Below are positions 16,275-24,380 of a stretch of 28,655 bases of DNA, piece after piece; within the stretch, counting starts at the first letter, position 1; each line of letters starts with the position of its first letter. The notes under the pieces were generated by a model. The model saw only the letters and a program-made list of their open reading frames with translations. It ran no database searches and was not told the DNA's origin. The stretch is from an uncultured Bacteroidales bacterium. GTDB lineage: Bacteria > Bacteroidota > Bacteroidia > Bacteroidales > Paludibacteraceae. The stretch lies in assembly GCA_937901225.1 (NCBI GenBank), contig CALCGX010000065.1, forward strand, positions 1 through 28,655, in the 5' to 3' direction. The translations under genes and the position numbers were made by a program.

Positions 16275-17348
16275 ATGAAAAAAGCATTATTATTCATTGT
16301 ATTATTTCTTGCGCAAATAAATTGTGTCGCAGAAGAAATTCAAGTGGCAATGCTCGAACCATTGGCTACAACTGCTAATGTGAAAATGATTGAGAAACAA
16401 ATGATTCGTGGTGAAATGGTCAAAGCTATTGCGTCACAATCGGGTTATGCAGCTTTTTCACGAACGGACATTGACCAAATCATGCAGGAACATAATTTCC
16501 AACAATCAGGAATGGTGGACGATTCTACTCGGGCTAAATTAGGTGCTATGCATGGTGTGGACTTTGTGTGTATTATGAAAATCACCAAAGAAGAAAATTA
16601 TTATTATTTAGAAGCTAATTTGGTAAATATAGAGACTGGAAAAATCTCTAATCCTGCCACACAATATGGCGAATTGCAAAATGGGAGTTTAGGGAATCTA
16701 TTTTCTGCTTGTAAAGCATTGGCAGGTGAGTTGGTAGGGCGTCAAAATCAATCCACCTACAGACCATATACTCCTTCATATTCATCATCATCTTCTTCTT
16801 ATCCTTCATACTCTTCCTCCTCATCTTCTTCGCCAACATCCTCGTCGTCGTCCTCCTCATCATCATCTTCTTCACCGACCTATTCCTCATCACCTTCTTC
16901 ATCACGTAGCCAATCAACAGCAGCAACTCCTTCAACTCCATCTTATGCTTCTGCCAAAATAGAAAGTTGTAGTAGTCAAGTGAAGGCTGAGATAGTGAGT
17001 TGTAGCCGTAGTGGATCCAATGTGATATTCACCTATCGTTTAACCAATCTTGGATTGGGAGGTGTAAATATCCAAATTAAACCTGCCGAAAACTATACAG
17101 GTGCTTCTGTTATTTTTGATGACTCAGGCAATTCGTACAATCGCCAATATATGACATTTCGCAATCAAGGCAATGCTTGGAGTAATGCCATTGGAGTCGC
17201 TTTTCCAGAAGATCTGCCTTGTACAGGTACTGTAACCGTGCAAAACGTCCCTAAATCAGCAACCACTTTGACCATAAAATTGGGTGTATGGATTAATCAG
17301 ATAATGGGAAATACATACATATCATTTAAGAATGTTCCAATTTATTAA
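16275..17348 (+). CDS. CsgG-like exported protein with Ser-rich linker and beta domain
   Basis: The start at 16275 (MKKALLFIVLFLAQ) gives a clean signal peptide; an in-frame ATG at 16218 adds 19 residues without signal character. Residues about 20-150 are CsgG-like: IQVAMLEPL, SGYAAFSRTDIDQIMQEHNF and QQSGMVDDSTRAKLGAMHG match the conserved core of the curli-assembly protein family. There is no lipobox, unlike true CsgG. A linker of almost pure Ser/Pro/Tyr (about residues 165-215) leads to a C-terminal, probably beta-sandwich, domain (about 230-357) that I do not recognise. It is followed 18 bases later by another CsgG-like gene. Confidence 0.82.
   Translation: MKKALLFIVLFLAQINCVAEEIQVAMLEPLATTANVKMIEKQMIRGEMVKAIASQSGYAAFSRTDIDQIMQEHNFQQSGMVDDSTRAKLGAMHGVDFVCIMKITKEENYYYLEANLVNIETGKISNPATQYGELQNGSLGNLFSACKALAGELVGRQNQSTYRPYTPSYSSSSSSYPSYSSSSSSSPTSSSSSSSSSSSSPTYSSSPSSSRSQSTAATPSTPSYASAKIESCSSQVKAEIVSCSRSGSNVIFTYRLTNLGLGGVNIQIKPAENYTGASVIFDDSGNSYNRQYMTFRNQGNAWSNAIGVAFPEDLPCTGTVTVQNVPKSATTLTIKLGVWINQIMGNTYISFKNVPIY
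16782..16905 (+). repeat. Trinucleotide TCN low-complexity tract encoding poly-serine
   Basis: A run of TCA/TCT/TCC/TCG triplets with a few CCN and TAY codons encodes the serine linker. Such tracts can change length by slippage in whole codons, which would alter linker length without a frameshift. Four different serine codons are mixed, so selection appears to act on the amino acid. Confidence 0.8.
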
Positions 17349-17366
17349 GATAATAAAAACGAAAAT

Positions 17367-18350
17367 ATGAAACGACTATTAACAATTTTTCTTTCACTTT
17401 GCTGCTTGTCTGCAATCGCGCAGACAGAAGTCAAAAAAGTTGCCATTCTTGAAACGGTGGACAAAATGGGCAATGTGCCTTATGGTGTGCTACTGCAAGT
17501 GCGAAGTAGTTTAACCTATGCAATCTCCAGCAATGCGGGCTACGAGGGCTATGACCGTGTGGATATGGCTGCCATTACTGGCGAACAGAATTTCCAACGC
17601 ACGGGTATGGTGAGTGATGAACAAATCAAGCGTTTGGGCGAGATGACGGGCGCAGCGTATGTGCTGATTGCTGAGGCTGCTCTCTACGATGACCAAAACA
17701 TTATCATCGCAGCCAAGATTCTGGATGTAGAAACAGGTGGTGTGATGAGTAGTACACCTCCCGCTGTGGCTCCTAAAGACCCAATAAAAATGGCAGAGGC
17801 ATGTAATCGTATCTCTAATATTTTGTTAGAAAATAAAACTGCTGTACCAACATCAGTAAATAGTTCGGCTTCTCCACAACCAAATAATATAAATGCGACT
17901 CCACAGCCTACAAATACGAATCCACTTATAAATCAATCTAGAGGTGTAACTACTACTGCAATGGGATTGCCATATAAGGTATTAACACAAGCTCCTAATT
18001 ATGCTAATCCTAACAAGGCATACATTCATATTCGCCGTCCTTTCCAATATGCAGGATCAGGAATAAAACACTTTTTGGAAGTGTCGGGGACTAACCTTGG
18101 TAACTTTGCAACTGGAAGTTGTTTGTGTTTAGTCGTTACCCCAGGCTATATTGATATTAAGGACTATGTAGGAAATGGCAGTTATAAAAAAGTAAAAGAG
18201 CGTAATAATTTTATCAATATGTCTTTAGAAGTGGAAGCAGGAAAGAAGTATTATATTAAGTTAGACGAAGCACTTAATAGAATAACTTTAGAGTCCGAAA
18301 CTGAAGCTAATAAGTATCATGTACAAATAACTTATGATTACAACAATTAG
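17367..18350 (+). CDS. CsgG-like exported protein with unknown C-terminal beta domain
   Basis: 327 residues. Signal peptide to AIAQ (about residue 19). CsgG-like domain at about 20-145: VKKVAILETVDK, AGYEGYDRVDMAAI, EQNFQRTGMVSDEQIKRLGE, ILDVETGGV. A low-complexity Asn/Pro/Thr linker (about 155-195) joins it to a C-terminal domain of about 130 residues beginning PYKVLTQAP, with strands typical of a beta sandwich and no recognised motif. Codon use becomes more AT-rich in the C-terminal third than in the first half, as though the two domains have different histories. Only 9 bases separate it from the next CsgG-like gene, so they are very likely co-transcribed. Confidence 0.8.
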   Translation: MKRLLTIFLSLCCLSAIAQTEVKKVAILETVDKMGNVPYGVLLQVRSSLTYAISSNAGYEGYDRVDMAAITGEQNFQRTGMVSDEQIKRLGEMTGAAYVLIAEAALYDDQNIIIAAKILDVETGGVMSSTPPAVAPKDPIKMAEACNRISNILLENKTAVPTSVNSSASPQPNNINATPQPTNTNPLINQSRGVTTTAMGLPYKVLTQAPNYANPNKAYIHIRRPFQYAGSGIKHFLEVSGTNLGNFATGSCLCLVVTPGYIDIKDYVGNGSYKKVKERNNFINMSLEVEAGKKYYIKLDEALNRITLESETEANKYHVQITYDYNN

Positions 18351-18359
18351 TATATACTT

Positions 18360-19625
18360 ATGAAAAAACTTCTAATCCTTTTACTCTCAGCACTTTCGCT
18401 GACAGTTTATGCACAAGCAGAGAAAGTGCGAATAGCAGTATTTGATCCGATTGCTACATTTGCTATCAATGATGGTACAGATGTAATTGTGCGGGAAATT
18501 ACAAGTTCCACGGTCGTTAATTCTGGGATGTATGATGTGATTGATCGTATGACCTTGAATAAATTAGCTGAAGAACAAAATTTTGCGCGCAATGGTATGA
18601 TGGACGAAACACAGGCTGTGCAGATTGGTAAGATTGCAGGCGCGAGTAAAGTGCTTTTCTCTGTGTTGGCATCGTCTGGTACGAGAAATATGCTAACTAC
18701 CAAATTGATAGATGTCTTGACTGGTACCGTAGAAAAACAACAATATAAATTGATTGACCAATCAATGGATATTGTATTGGAAGTTGAAAATCTAACTAAA
18801 GCATTGATTGGTGGCAAAATACCAACTCGCACAACCACCACTACCACCTATTCTCAAACGGGCTATGCTTCGCAACCAGCTCCTGCTGCTAATCAGGACT
18901 TTACTGAAACTGCTTGGGGCGTCAATATGAAAATGATTTGGGTAGAAGGCGGCGATTTCCTCATGGGCTGTACTTCCGAGCAAGGTAATTGCGAATCCGA
19001 TGAACAAAATGTCCGTCGTGTAACTGTGGATGGTTTCTATATTGGTATGTTAGAGGTCACCCAATCCCAATGGGAAAAGGTCGTAGGTACAAGTATCTAC
19101 CAACAGAAATCCAAAGCAGGTGGTAGCAGTACTCCTGGTGTTGGACCTGACTACCCAATGTATTATGTGAGTTGGGATGAGGCAATGGAGTTTTGTCGCC
19201 TATTGAGCAACAAGACAGGTCGCACTTATACCCTGCCAACCGAGGCGCAATGGGAATATGCAGCGCGCGGTGGCAATAAGAACGAAGGCGCAAAATATGC
19301 GGGTAGCAATATGATTGATGCTGTGGCTTGGTACACTGATAATAGCGGTAGTAGTAGCCATATCGTGGGCTCGAAGCGCGCGAATGCTTTGGGTATCTAC
19401 GATATGTCGGGTAATGTATGGGAGTGGTGCAAAGACTGGTACGCTAACTCGTATGTAAGTTACGATACCAACAATCCTGTAGGTCCGTCGTCGGGGTCCT
19501 CCCGCGTGATTCGGGGCGGTAGCTGGGACGGCAGTGCTTCCCGCTGTCGCGTTGCCTTCCGTAACGGCAGCTCTCCTGGCAATCGCGACGGCGATATCGG
19601 GTTCCGTGTTGTTTGTTTGCCGTAA
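18360..19625 (+). CDS. CsgG-like / FGE-like (C-type lectin fold) fusion, DGR-target-like
   Basis: 421 residues: signal peptide to YAQA (about 20), CsgG-like domain (about 21-145, EEQNFARNGMMDETQAVQIG), Thr/Ala/Pro linker (about 157-185), then a formylglycine-generating-enzyme (SUMF1) type domain (about 186-421) with MIWVEGGDFLMGC, EVTQSQWEKV, LPTEAQWEYAARGG, MSGNVWEWCKDWY and the end RVIRGGSW...RVAFR...GFRVV. The paired active-site cysteines of true FGE after GGSF are missing, so it is not expected to form formylglycine. The C-terminal 40 residues fit a DGR variable region (see separate entry). Likely a secreted or periplasmic ligand-binding protein. Confidence 0.85.
   Translation: MKKLLILLLSALSLTVYAQAEKVRIAVFDPIATFAINDGTDVIVREITSSTVVNSGMYDVIDRMTLNKLAEEQNFARNGMMDETQAVQIGKIAGASKVLFSVLASSGTRNMLTTKLIDVLTGTVEKQQYKLIDQSMDIVLEVENLTKALIGGKIPTRTTTTTTYSQTGYASQPAPAANQDFTETAWGVNMKMIWVEGGDFLMGCTSEQGNCESDEQNVRRVTVDGFYIGMLEVTQSQWEKVVGTSIYQQKSKAGGSSTPGVGPDYPMYYVSWDEAMEFCRLLSNKTGRTYTLPTEAQWEYAARGGNKNEGAKYAGSNMIDAVAWYTDNSGSSSHIVGSKRANALGIYDMSGNVWEWCKDWYANSYVSYDTNNPVGPSSGSSRVIRGGSWDGSASRCRVAFRNGSSPGNRDGDIGFRVVCLP
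19486..19616 (+). other. Candidate DGR variable region in the FGE-like gene
   Basis: The last ~130 bases are clearly more GC-rich than the rest of the gene. At positions that vary in FGE-type DGR targets the codons are almost all NNC or NNT (GAC GGC AGT, TCC CGC TGT, AAC GGC AGC TCT, GGC AAT, GAC GGC GAT ATC). These are what adenine mutagenesis of AAC/AAT template codons would give, while framework codons (GGGGCGGTAGCTGG, GGGTTCCGT) are conserved. No template repeat or reverse transcriptase is in the window. Confidence 0.6.
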
Positions 19626-19669
19626 ATGATTGATAATTAAATAATGTTGAACATATAAAATTCTAAAAA

Positions 19670-19834
19670 ATGAAAACAAAAACATTAACGCATGCTCAAA
19701 TTTTGATAAAGAATAGAATTTACGGGAAGAATATGCCTGTTTTTTTAAAATTCCAAGACCATTATAGTGAATATGATGATTCTAACTTTGAATATAGCGA
19801 ATCATTTAGTTGGGAAGAAGATTATTCTATATAA
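19670..19834 (+). CDS. 54-residue acidic aromatic-rich peptide, possible RiPP precursor
   Basis: Short open frame starting MKTKTLTHAQILIKNRI. The N-terminal half is basic and could be a leader. The C-terminal half (from about residue 29) is very acidic and full of aromatics spaced by one to four residues, with F-E-Y, F-S-W and Y-S-E-Y motifs, ending WEEDYSI. It is 44 bases after the FGE-like gene and 22 bases before the membrane protein gene of the radical SAM unit. Small precursors next to radical SAM/SPASM enzymes are the rule in RiPP cassettes. No known precursor family is recognised. The alternative is a chance frame in AT-rich DNA. Confidence 0.5.
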   Translation: MKTKTLTHAQILIKNRIYGKNMPVFLKFQDHYSEYDDSNFEYSESFSWEEDYSI

Positions 19835-19856
19835 TTACTTTTAATTTATAAAAAAT

Positions 19857-20495
19857 ATGGATTCTAATACCTTATTTTCTATATTATCAATTCTTTTAGC
19901 TATATTCTCTATTTCCCTTGCAATATATTTACATAAGAAAGACCTAAAGGATAGGGATGAAAAAGAAAGAAAAAAAACAAATGAGGAAGAAAATAATAAG
20001 GCAAAAATTGTTGCGAGTAAAGAAATAGCATTTGATAAAAATAAGAAACTATACACTATCAAATTACGGAATGAATCCCAGATGGTTAGTATATATGATT
20101 TACAAGTAAAGATGCGAATCATAAACGAAAGTACAAATAGGTCATATCCTTTGAATCCAATAAATTTTGTAGGAAGATTACACCCTGCCAACATCTCAAA
20201 GCCAGAAGAGAATGAACTACTTATAAGTGTCAAGCCAATGACGATAAACCAACAATCTATTGATACTTATGGAGAAGATCAAGTATTAAATCTTTATCAA
20301 CAGGGAAAATTAACATTGGAAGATGTATTAACAGATAATAGTTGTTTACAAATTTTTGCAACTGGAATTGATGACAAGCAAATGATAAATAAATGCGTAT
20401 TACTTAAATCCTATAGAAATTGTAATATTAAGCCAGGTCATTTCAATAAAGGTGAAATGGAGGTGAAAGAGGAAAATATACCATTTAACACATGA
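19857..20495 (+). CDS. One-pass membrane protein of unknown function
   Basis: 212 residues: an N-terminal transmembrane helix (about 7-27, FSILSILLAIFSISLAIYL), a very basic/acidic stretch (about 28-50, KKDLKDRDEKERKK) and then a mostly beta soluble domain (LYTIKLRNESQMVSIYDLQV). Positive charges after the helix suggest the domain is cytoplasmic. No family recognised. The stop overlaps the radical SAM start (ATGA at 20492-20495), so the two are translationally coupled and probably act together. The DNA is strongly AT-rich compared with the genes around it, a possible sign of separate origin. Confidence 0.75.
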   Translation: MDSNTLFSILSILLAIFSISLAIYLHKKDLKDRDEKERKKTNEEENNKAKIVASKEIAFDKNKKLYTIKLRNESQMVSIYDLQVKMRIINESTNRSYPLNPINFVGRLHPANISKPEENELLISVKPMTINQQSIDTYGEDQVLNLYQQGKLTLEDVLTDNSCLQIFATGIDDKQMINKCVLLKSYRNCNIKPGHFNKGEMEVKEENIPFNT

Positions 20496-21607
20496 CAATC
20501 ATCATTAAACCTACATATTCCTGTAATCTGCGTTGCAAATACTGCTATTTGAGTAATGAAACTAAGCGGCAATCCCGTTTGTTTAATTTAGACTTTGCAA
20601 AGCGCATTATAGAACAAATTAAACAAGTTTTGCAACAAACGCCACGCAGAAAACTCACTATCATTTGGCATGGTGGGGAACCGATGTTATGGGGAATTGA
20701 AAATTACCGCGCGATATTTGCCTATATGCAGCAAGAGTTAGGCGATTATGAACTGCAAAACTCAATGCAAACGAATCTGTCATTTGTCAATGATGAGTGG
20801 ATTGACCTATTCTTGCAGTACAATGTACGCGTTGGTTTTTCTTTAGATGGTATGGCAGATATTCATAATCAACAACGCGTAGGCATTCATGGAGAACCAA
20901 CCTTTGAGCGCATCATTGCCAATTATCATCGTTGCAAGCAACGGGGAATGCGTATCGGTTGCATTGTTGTAGGTAGCAAGAAACATATTGGACGGATTGC
21001 TGAGCTCTATCAATTTATGCGTGATGAGGGGATTAGTTTTAAGTTTAATCCTTTGTTCCAAGCGGGTGAAGCACAAAACAATATAGATGAATATGGCATA
21101 ACGCCCGATGAATATGCACAAATGGCAATAGAGTTATTTGATTTGTGGTATGATGACCAAAAGGGCGAAATAACCGAATCTAATTTTGTAGAGATTGCAA
21201 GCAATATAGCCACAGGTAAACCATCAGGATGTATGTTTTCCAAAAACTGCCAAGACAATTTTATGGCGATTGCCCCTACGGGAGATGTAATGCCGTGTGG
21301 TAGATTTTGCGATAATGATCTATTGCATTATTCGTATGGCAACCTGCACGAGGAATTACTTGCCGATATTTTACCTCGTATCAAACAATCAGAGATTTAC
21401 AAACGTGCAGTACATATCGCAGAGAGTGGATGTGCACAATGCAAATGGTATAATATCTGCCATGGTGGATGTATGCACGATGGATTTCTTGCTTCAGGAG
21501 ATTTCAAACACAAAACATTTCTATGCTCTGCCTACAAAAAAATCTTTGCACATATCGAAAAACGATTAAATGAAAGTGGAATAACAGGAAATACAGATAA
21601 ACAATAA
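20492..21607 (+). CDS. Radical SAM/SPASM peptide- or protein-maturase
   Basis: 371 residues. The radical SAM cluster motif CNLRCKYC (C11, C15, C18) sits at the very N-terminus, followed by HGGEP (SAM binding) near residue 60. The C-terminal SPASM domain has cysteines around CQDNFMAIAPTGDVMPCGRFC and CAQCKWYNICHGGC plus FLCSAY, which should bind two further [4Fe-4S] clusters. This is the architecture of anaerobic sulfatase maturases and RiPP-modifying enzymes. There is no N-terminal RiPP recognition domain. No sulfatase is nearby, and the nearest small peptide is encoded at 19670. Its end is 6 bases before the next CsgG-like gene, so it lies inside the same transcription unit. Confidence 0.9.
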   Translation: MTIIIKPTYSCNLRCKYCYLSNETKRQSRLFNLDFAKRIIEQIKQVLQQTPRRKLTIIWHGGEPMLWGIENYRAIFAYMQQELGDYELQNSMQTNLSFVNDEWIDLFLQYNVRVGFSLDGMADIHNQQRVGIHGEPTFERIIANYHRCKQRGMRIGCIVVGSKKHIGRIAELYQFMRDEGISFKFNPLFQAGEAQNNIDEYGITPDEYAQMAIELFDLWYDDQKGEITESNFVEIASNIATGKPSGCMFSKNCQDNFMAIAPTGDVMPCGRFCDNDLLHYSYGNLHEELLADILPRIKQSEIYKRAVHIAESGCAQCKWYNICHGGCMHDGFLASGDFKHKTFLCSAYKKIFAHIEKRLNESGITGNTDKQ

Positions 21608-21613
21608 ATACAA

Positions 21614-22960
21614 ATGATGAAACAACTTTTACTCCTTTTACTCTCAGCGCTTTCGGTGAGCGTAGTCGCACAGCAGAAGAAAGTAGCTGTGTATGTCACA
21701 GGTAATGACCCGATTAATGATGTTGTAGGTAGTCGTTTAGTGGATGGTATAGCACGAAGTGGCAAGTATATTGCTATAGAACGCACCGCTAGTTTCTTAA
21801 GTGAATTATCCAAAGAGCAAACATACCAATCAACAGGTGCAGTTGATGACAATGAAATCTCTCGTTTGGGAAAACAATTTGGTGTGGATTATGTATGTGT
21901 AGCATCAGCATTTGATGTTTGGGGAAATGAAAAATATATATCCACTCGAATGATTGATGTAGAAACTGCAGAGGTAGTTATGTCTTTCAGTTCTAATGGT
22001 AGCATTACAAGTAGTTCACAACTTATTACAGCATTAAATACGTTATCTAACGGATTGCTATCATCTTTTGAGCAGTCAAAATTATCAAGTGCAAAAAAAG
22101 TGGCGGTGTATGTTAGTCGTACAGGCAATAAAGATGTTGATATCATTTTGGGTGATCAATTGGTGGCTGGATTTGCACATAGCGGTCGTTATTTCGCCAT
22201 TGAGCGTACCCAAGGATTCTTAAATCAATTAAGCAAAGAGCAAGATTATCAACATACAGGTGCAGTTGATGATGCAGAGTTGACACGCTTAGGAAAGCAG
22301 TTTGGAGTACATTATGTTTGTATAGCCAAGACTTCACAACTCTTTGGTGATTACTTTATTTCTACTCGTTTGATTGACGTAGAAACAGCAACTGTAGTCA
22401 ACTCGTGGAATTTGGAAGGTGCTCAATTATCAAACGCACAAGGTGTTGTAACTGCCGCACAAGAAATTGCAGGACATTTGTCTGGTAGAACAACAATCCA
22501 AGAGCAGCAATTTCAGATTGAGGAAGCCAAAAGAATCGAGGCTCGTAGGAAAGGTAAAGGGCTTGTTGATCTGGGGTTACCAAGTGGTACACTATGGAAC
22601 AACGCCAATGAAGGTGGTGATTATACTTATTATACCTATGATGAAGCGAAGAATAAATTTGGTAACAAATTGCCTACTAAACAACAATTGGAAGAACTGA
22701 AAAATATATGTACATGGACTTGGGATGGTAATCGCTATATTGTGATAGGTCCCAATGGTAATTCTATTATGTTCTATGCTCTGGGCTACCGCAATTGCGA
22801 AGGTGGTGTGAGTGGCGTGGGTACGGGTGGATACTATTGGACGTCTACTCCTGACAAATATGGCGACATGTTGGGACTCCAATTCGGTGGGGGGGGAGTC
22901 GGCATGCGTGGTCGCCATCGCTGCGACAAACTATCCGTGCGTTTAGTCCAGAAATTGTAA
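21614..22960 (+). CDS. Tandem CsgG-like / FISUMP-domain exported protein A
   Basis: 448 residues. Signal peptide to VVAQ (about 19). Two CsgG-like repeats: about 20-150 (KKVAVYVTGNDPIND, EQTYQSTGAVDDNEISRLGK) and about 155-290 (KKVAVYVSRTGNKDVD, EQDYQHTGAVDDAELTRLGK). A Glu/Arg-rich helix (about 297-316) then leads to a C-terminal domain of the Fibrobacter succinogenes major paralogous (FISUMP) type from about residue 318: VDLGLPSGTLWNN, LPTKQQLEEL, GYYWTST and LSVRLVQKL. Such domains have a C-type-lectin-like fold and are known DGR targets in Bacteroidota. The tail contains a run of eight G (22889-22896). Paralogue of the gene at 23064; second possible ATG at 21617. Confidence 0.85.
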   Translation: MMKQLLLLLLSALSVSVVAQQKKVAVYVTGNDPINDVVGSRLVDGIARSGKYIAIERTASFLSELSKEQTYQSTGAVDDNEISRLGKQFGVDYVCVASAFDVWGNEKYISTRMIDVETAEVVMSFSSNGSITSSSQLITALNTLSNGLLSSFEQSKLSSAKKVAVYVSRTGNKDVDIILGDQLVAGFAHSGRYFAIERTQGFLNQLSKEQDYQHTGAVDDAELTRLGKQFGVHYVCIAKTSQLFGDYFISTRLIDVETATVVNSWNLEGAQLSNAQGVVTAAQEIAGHLSGRTTIQEQQFQIEEAKRIEARRKGKGLVDLGLPSGTLWNNANEGGDYTYYTYDEAKNKFGNKLPTKQQLEELKNICTWTWDGNRYIVIGPNGNSIMFYALGYRNCEGGVSGVGTGGYYWTSTPDKYGDMLGLQFGGGGVGMRGRHRCDKLSVRLVQKL

Positions 22961-22996
22961 AATTTCTTATCTCACATTCGATTGAACGAACTATTC

Positions 22997-23016
22997 CGCA
23001 AAACGCAATGGCGTTC
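22997..23016 (+). other. Hairpin downstream of FISUMP gene A
   Basis: CGCAAAACGC-AATG-GCGTTC: a 5-bp stem AACGC/GCGTT with a 4-base loop, 41 bases after the stop. The same flanks and stem with a different loop follow gene B. No T-run follows, so it is not a terminator. Confidence 0.65.
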
Positions 23017-23063
23017 TGTTAAATAGACCAAAATGTTTCTTATAGTTATAAATACACCCTAAT

Positions 23064-24380
23064 ATGAAAAAACTTATAATTCTTTTTCTTTCAGCCCTTT
23101 CGCTGACAGTTTATTCACAACAAAAAAAAGTAGCTGTATATGTTACTGGTGATGATCCTATTAATAGTATTATGGGCGACCACTTAGTGGATGGAATTGC
23201 ACATGATGGCAAATATATTGCTGTAGAACGTACAGCAAGTTTCTTAAATGAATTGGTCAAAGAGCAATCTTATCAGCAGACTGGTGCTGTGGATGATAAC
23301 GAAATCTCTCGTTTGGGAAAACAATTTGGTGTAGACTATGTTTGTGTTGCTACTCCTTTTGATGTATGGGGCGAAAAGTACATCTCTGCGCGCATGATTG
23401 ATGTGGAACGCGCGGAGGTGATTGCTACATCATCTGCCAATGGAAAAGTGGAAAATAGTACACAGTTTCTTTCGATGCTAAGCACTTTGACAAAAGGTTT
23501 GCTTCGTTCTTTTGAGCAATCTAAGATGGTTGATGCTAAAAAGGTGGCAGTCTATGTAACGCGTACAGGAAATAAAGATATAGATATTATCTTAGGTGAT
23601 CAATTGGTAGGTGGTTTCGCTGCTAGTGGACGCTATTTGGCGATAGAACGTACACAAGGCTTCCTAAATCAATTGAGTAAGGAGCATGCATACCAACAAA
23701 CAGGTGCGGTGGATGATTCCGATTTGATGCGCTTAGGTAAGCAGTTCGGTGTGCAATATGTTTGTGTTGCTAAGACTTCGCAACTATTTGGGGATTACTA
23801 CATAGCTTCACGTTTAATCGATGTAGAGCATGGCGAGGTGATAAACTCTTACAAGAAAGATGCTGTTCAATTAAGTTCTTCCCAACAAGTCGTATTAGTA
23901 GCAAAAGAAATAGCAGCTAAACTATCGGACAAAACTATTGTAGAGCAACAATGCTACCAGGCGACAATCGCTGATTTTTTTGCTCAAGGATATGTTGATT
24001 TAGGTTTGCCAAGTGGTACATTATGGAAAAATACGAACGAAGGCGGCAATTTTGTTCGCTATACTTATGATGAAGCAGTAAGTAAGTTTGGAAGTAAATT
24101 ACCAACTAAGCAACAGTTAGAAGAATTAAAAAATAAATGTACATGGATTTGGTTAGGTTATGGTTATGAGGTAACGGGACCTAGTGGTAATTCTATCACG
24201 CTACCTGCTACCGGTTACTGCAATTGTGCTGGTGATGTAGACCATGTTAGTACATATGGCTATTATTGGTCTTCAACTTCATTCGTTTCAGGCTTTACTT
24301 GGAGCCTTTTTTTTGGTTTTGGCGGAGTGAGCATCAACTACAACGATTGCTGCTACAAACAATCCGTGCGTTTAGTCTAG
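23064..24380 (+). CDS. Tandem CsgG-like / FISUMP-domain exported protein B
   Basis: 438 residues, a paralogue of protein A with the same order: signal peptide to VYSQ, CsgG-like repeat 1 (about 20-148, EQSYQQTGAVDDNE), repeat 2 (about 155-285, EHAYQQTGAVDDSD), and FISUMP domain from about residue 311 (VDLGLPSGTLWKN, LPTKQQLEEL, GYYWSST). The two proteins are close in the scaffold and differ most in the tail after GYYW, where the variable surface of this fold lies. The gene ends at TAG where paralogue A has CAG: the next codons (AAT TTG TAA) match A's ending, so B has lost three terminal residues through one C-to-T change. Its tail has a run of eight T (24307-24314). Confidence 0.85.
   Translation: MKKLIILFLSALSLTVYSQQKKVAVYVTGDDPINSIMGDHLVDGIAHDGKYIAVERTASFLNELVKEQSYQQTGAVDDNEISRLGKQFGVDYVCVATPFDVWGEKYISARMIDVERAEVIATSSANGKVENSTQFLSMLSTLTKGLLRSFEQSKMVDAKKVAVYVTRTGNKDIDIILGDQLVGGFAASGRYLAIERTQGFLNQLSKEHAYQQTGAVDDSDLMRLGKQFGVQYVCVAKTSQLFGDYYIASRLIDVEHGEVINSYKKDAVQLSSSQQVVLVAKEIAAKLSDKTIVEQQCYQATIADFFAQGYVDLGLPSGTLWKNTNEGGNFVRYTYDEAVSKFGSKLPTKQQLEELKNKCTWIWLGYGYEVTGPSGNSITLPATGYCNCAGDVDHVSTYGYYWSSTSFVSGFTWSLFFGFGGVSINYNDCCYKQSVRLV

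Noticed and set aside
18360..19625. A working formylglycine-generating enzyme or sulfatase-activating system (with the radical SAM gene as anSME)
   Set aside because: The cysteine pair of the FGE active site is absent, the domain is fused to a CsgG-like module, and no sulfatase is nearby.
22997..23016. Intrinsic terminators after the two FISUMP genes
   Set aside because: The stems are only 5 bp and are not followed by T-runs.
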